Source: Bog-473 sp035552095
Lineage (GTDB): Bacteria; Actinomycetota; Acidimicrobiia; Acidimicrobiales; RAAP-2
Length of the DNA stretch: 64,000 bases
Reading direction: 5' to 3'
Assembly: GCA_035552095.1 (NCBI GenBank)
Contig: DASZMA010000128.1
Span: forward strand, 1 to 64,000
Position 1 is the first letter of the stretch. The number at the start of each line of letters is the position of its first letter. A model generated the notes under the pieces. That model did no database searches and was not told the origin of the DNA. It saw only the letters and a list, made by a program, of their open reading frames with translations. A program made the position numbers and the translations under genes. Positions 61,850 through 64,000 of the stretch are shown piece after piece.

Positions 61850-61873
61850 CCACCCATCTCAGGTACCGGGTGG
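61850..61873 (+). terminator. Hairpin after the PNPOx-like gene (weak)
   Basis: CCACCC, 12-nt loop, GGGTGG, ~20 nt after the stop codon. No T-tract follows, so it is only a candidate intrinsic terminator or stabilising stem. Confidence 0.3.
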
Positions 61874-61955
61874 GTCGCGCTTAAGGGAACGGGCGCGAAA
61901 AAAAGACCGGGCGCGACAAAGACGAGAGGGCCAAGCTGAAAGATCGGAACGACGA

Positions 61956-61978
61956 GCCGGCCCCCTCGGGAGCCCGGC
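61956..61978 (-). terminator. GC-rich hairpin after rpsT
   Basis: On the minus strand GCCGG-GCT-CCC-GAG-GGG-G-CCGGC starts 5 nt after the rpsT stop. No U-tract follows. Confidence 0.45.
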
Positions 61979-61983
61979 GGGAC

Positions 61984-62268
61984 CTACTCGGCCGAAGCGG
62001 CGGCCTCGGCCTCAATGCGGGCGATACGGCGGACCAGGCGGGACTTGTGGTTGGCCGCGGTGTTCTTGTGGATGACGCCCCGGGCGGCGGCCTTGTCGAA
62101 CCGCTTCACGGCCAGACGGAGCTGCTCGACGCTGTTCTCGGAGCCGGCCTCGGCCGCCACCACGGCGTTCTTGGCCCGGGTACGGAGCTCGGCCCGCACC
62201 GACTTGTTACGCAGCCGGCGCTTCTCGTTCTGGCGGTTCCGCTTGATCTGGCTGGCAATGTTGGCCAC
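61984..62268 (-). CDS. rpsT: 30S ribosomal protein S20
   Basis: 94 residues, very basic helical protein: VANIASQIKRNRQNEKRRLRNKSVRAELRTRAKNA ... VIHKNTAANHKSRLVRRIARIEAEAA. It binds 16S rRNA. GTG 62268 is chosen from the family start (xANIxSQ) and GAGGA 9 nt upstream; a longer reading adds unrelated sequence. It is divergent from lepA. Confidence 0.96.
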   Translation of the reverse strand: MANIASQIKRNRQNEKRRLRNKSVRAELRTRAKNAVVAAEAGSENSVEQLRLAVKRFDKAAARGVIHKNTAANHKSRLVRRIARIEAEAAASAE

Positions 62269-62414
62269 GTAGAGGTCCTCGGTGCTTTCGAATGGGGGTA
62301 CGGCGCGAATAGCTGGGCAGGCGACAGCCCACCGGTTGCGAACGACCACTCTAGCAGCCTGGGACCCCAATTCGGTCGGCGGGCCTCCTGAACTGCCACG
62401 CCGGTGTGGACCGG

Positions 62415-62420
62415 TACGAT
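62415..62420 (+). promoter_or_regulatory. –10-like hexamer of a leaderless promoter (lepA)
   Basis: TACGAT, 9 nt before GTG 62430, no ribosome site between. Confidence 0.4.
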
Positions 62421-62429
62421 CGACGGACC

Positions 62430-64000
62430 GTGCCGCCCCCCGCTACCGCCAGTGGCCCTGTCGCCATTGAGCACATCCGCAACTTCTCCATCATCAGCCA
62501 CGTGGACCACGGCAAATCCACGCTCTCGGACCGGATCCTCGAGATCACCGGGGCGGTCGACCCCCGACTGATGCGGGAGCAGTACCTCGACTCCATGGAC
62601 ATAGAACGTGAGCGGGGCATCACCATCAAGGCCCAGAACGTCCGGGTCCTGCACAAGGGCCATGTCCTGCACCTGATCGACACCCCGGGCCACGTCGACT
62701 TCGGCTACGAGGTGAGCCGGTCCCTGGCTGCCTGCGAGGGCGCCGTCCGGCTGGTCGACGCCTCGCAGGGCATTCAGGCCCAGACCCTGGCCAACTGCTA
62801 CCAGGCCCTGGAGAACGACCTCGAGATCGTGGCCGTGCTCAACAAGATCGACCTGCCGGCGGCCGATCCGGAGCGCTGCGCCCTCGAGATTGAGCACGTG
62901 CTGGGGCTGCCGGCCGACGAGGTGCTGCGGATCTCGGCCAAGACGGGGGAGGGCGTGGACGCGCTCCTCGACGCCATCATCGCCCGCATCCCAGCCCCGG
63001 CGGGGGACGCCACCGCCCCGCTGCGGGCGCTGATCTTCGACTCGTCCTACGACCAGTACCGCGGGGTGGTCAGCTCCATCCGCATCGTCGACGGCACCCT
63101 GCTGGCCGGCGCCCGCCTCCGTTTCATGCAGGCCAACGCCGTGCACGACATTGAGGAAGTGGGCGTGCGCACGCCGGTCGGGGTCCCGGTCGAGGCGCTC
63201 GGGCCGGGCGAGGTGGGCTACCTGATCGCCGGGATCAAGGACGTGGGCGAGGCCCGTTCCGGCGAGACGGTGACCACGGCCAGCCACGGGGCCACCGATG
63301 CCCTGGCCGGCTATCGCGACCCCAAGCCCATGGTCTTCTGCGGCCTCTACCCGGTCGACGGCGACGAGCTGCCCGACCTGCGCGACGCCCTGGAGAAGCT
63401 CAAGCTCAACGACGCCAGCTTCACCTTCGAGCCCGAGTCCTCCCATGCCCTGGGCATCGGCTTCCGCTGCGGCTTCCTGGGCCTGCTCCACATGGAGATC
63501 GTGCGGGAGCGCCTGGAACGCGAGTTCGACCTCTCCCTCATCGCCACCGCCCCCAGCGTGGCCTACCGGGCCTTCCTGACGGACGGCACCGAGATCGATG
63601 TGGACAACCCGACCGAGCTCCCCGACGCCAGCCGGATCGACCACATTGACGAGCCCATGCTGACCGCCACCGTCATCACCCCGACGGAGTACACCGGCAC
63701 GGTGATGGAGCTGTGCCAGAGCAAGCGGGCCGAGATGACCCGCATGGAGTACCTCTCGCCCGAGCGGGTCGAGCTGGTCTACGTCATCCCGCTGGCCGAG
63801 GTGGTGCTGGACTTCTTCGACCAGCTCAAGAGCCGCACCAAGGGCTACGCCAGCCTGGACTACGAGCCGGAGGGCTATGCCACGGCCAACCTGGTCCGGG
63901 TGGACATCCTCATCAACCACGCCCCCTGCGACGCCTTCTCGACCATCGTCCACCGCTCGTCGGCCGACACCTACGGCCGGCGGATGGCCGACAAGCTGCG
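62430..64000 (+). CDS. lepA: Elongation factor 4 (LepA), truncated by the window end
   Basis: ~523 residues present of ~600. GTPase motifs are intact: HVDHGKST (G1), RGITIKAQ (G2), DTPGHVD (G3) and NKIDLP (G4), then domain II, the GFRCGFLGLLHMEIVRERLEREFD domain III landmark and the C-terminal EFG_C-like part. EF4 back-translocates or rescues stalled ribosomes. GTG 62430 follows a TACGAT by 9 nt. The missing end is the C-terminal domain. Confidence 0.96.
   Translation, partial: MPPPATASGPVAIEHIRNFSIISHVDHGKSTLSDRILEITGAVDPRLMREQYLDSMDIERERGITIKAQNVRVLHKGHVLHLIDTPGHVDFGYEVSRSLAACEGAVRLVDASQGIQAQTLANCYQALENDLEIVAVLNKIDLPAADPERCALEIEHVLGLPADEVLRISAKTGEGVDALLDAIIARIPAPAGDATAPLRALIFDSSYDQYRGVVSSIRIVDGTLLAGARLRFMQANAVHDIEEVGVRTPVGVPVEALGPGEVGYLIAGIKDVGEARSGETVTTASHGATDALAGYRDPKPMVFCGLYPVDGDELPDLRDALEKLKLNDASFTFEPESSHALGIGFRCGFLGLLHMEIVRERLEREFDLSLIATAPSVAYRAFLTDGTEIDVDNPTELPDASRIDHIDEPMLTATVITPTEYTGTVMELCQSKRAEMTRMEYLSPERVELVYVIPLAEVVLDFFDQLKSRTKGYASLDYEPEGYATANLVRVDILINHAPCDAFSTIVHRSSADTYGRRMADKL

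Overview
The window is high-GC DNA with a dense coding layout on both strands and no ribosomal operon, prophage, insertion sequence or CRISPR array. The gene content points to an actinobacterium. The markers are a Pup/proteasome-type PAC2 protein, a BsaP–BioB pair, several F420/deazaflavin-linked oxidoreductases, FadD19-like acyl-CoA ligases, an HU protein with a PAKK tail, and the order holA–rpsT–lepA. Two secreted peptidase families that work in acid (a G1 glutamic peptidase and an S53 sedolisin), an archaeal-type riboflavin synthase and a GH43 protein with 42-residue GYW repeats suggest an acid-tolerant member of the Acidimicrobiia. That placement is inference; no rRNA is present to test it.

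Layout. 1–8 kb: acyl-CoA metabolism (a partial FadD19-like ligase with a KstR-like operator, class II aldolase, a second ligase, an acyl-CoA dehydrogenase) mixed with small enzymes and a PaiA/PaiB-like pair. 8–14 kb: secreted G1 peptidase, archaeal-type riboflavin synthase, a DUF222/HNH protein, bsaP–bioB and a second acyl-CoA dehydrogenase. 14–20 kb: a leftward catabolic block (cupin–P450–SDR, amidase, F420 LLM enzyme, PPK2). 20–28 kb: orphan D12-class adenine methyltransferase, a methyltransferase/membrane protein/AIM24 run, and a glyoxalase–CMD–lipocalin-like operon. 28–36 kb: Tat-exported BBE-like oxidase, GH43 repeat protein, a Ddn-like protein, and an operon that encodes six YbjQ-like domains in three genes. 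36–50 kb: diiron protein, alcohol dehydrogenase, HU, sedolisin, small membrane proteins, ChrA, MUG-type DNA glycosylase and an NlpC/P60 hydrolase. 50–52.6 kb: two adjacent broken genes (an MBG-domain remnant and a frameshifted Tat amidohydrolase). 52.7–64 kb: housekeeping genes (tRNA-Ala, leuS, PAC2, kinase-like APH, thioredoxin, FolP2-like, holA, rpsT, partial lepA).

Two window-wide patterns stand out. The palindrome CCAATTGG occurs about 21 times where base composition predicts about 0.5, and it is absent from about 38.4 to 59.5 kb. At least 13 genes have a TANNNT hexamer 6–9 nt before the start codon, the arrangement expected for leaderless transcripts. Short tandem repeats also fill many of the gaps between genes. 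All counts were made by eye.
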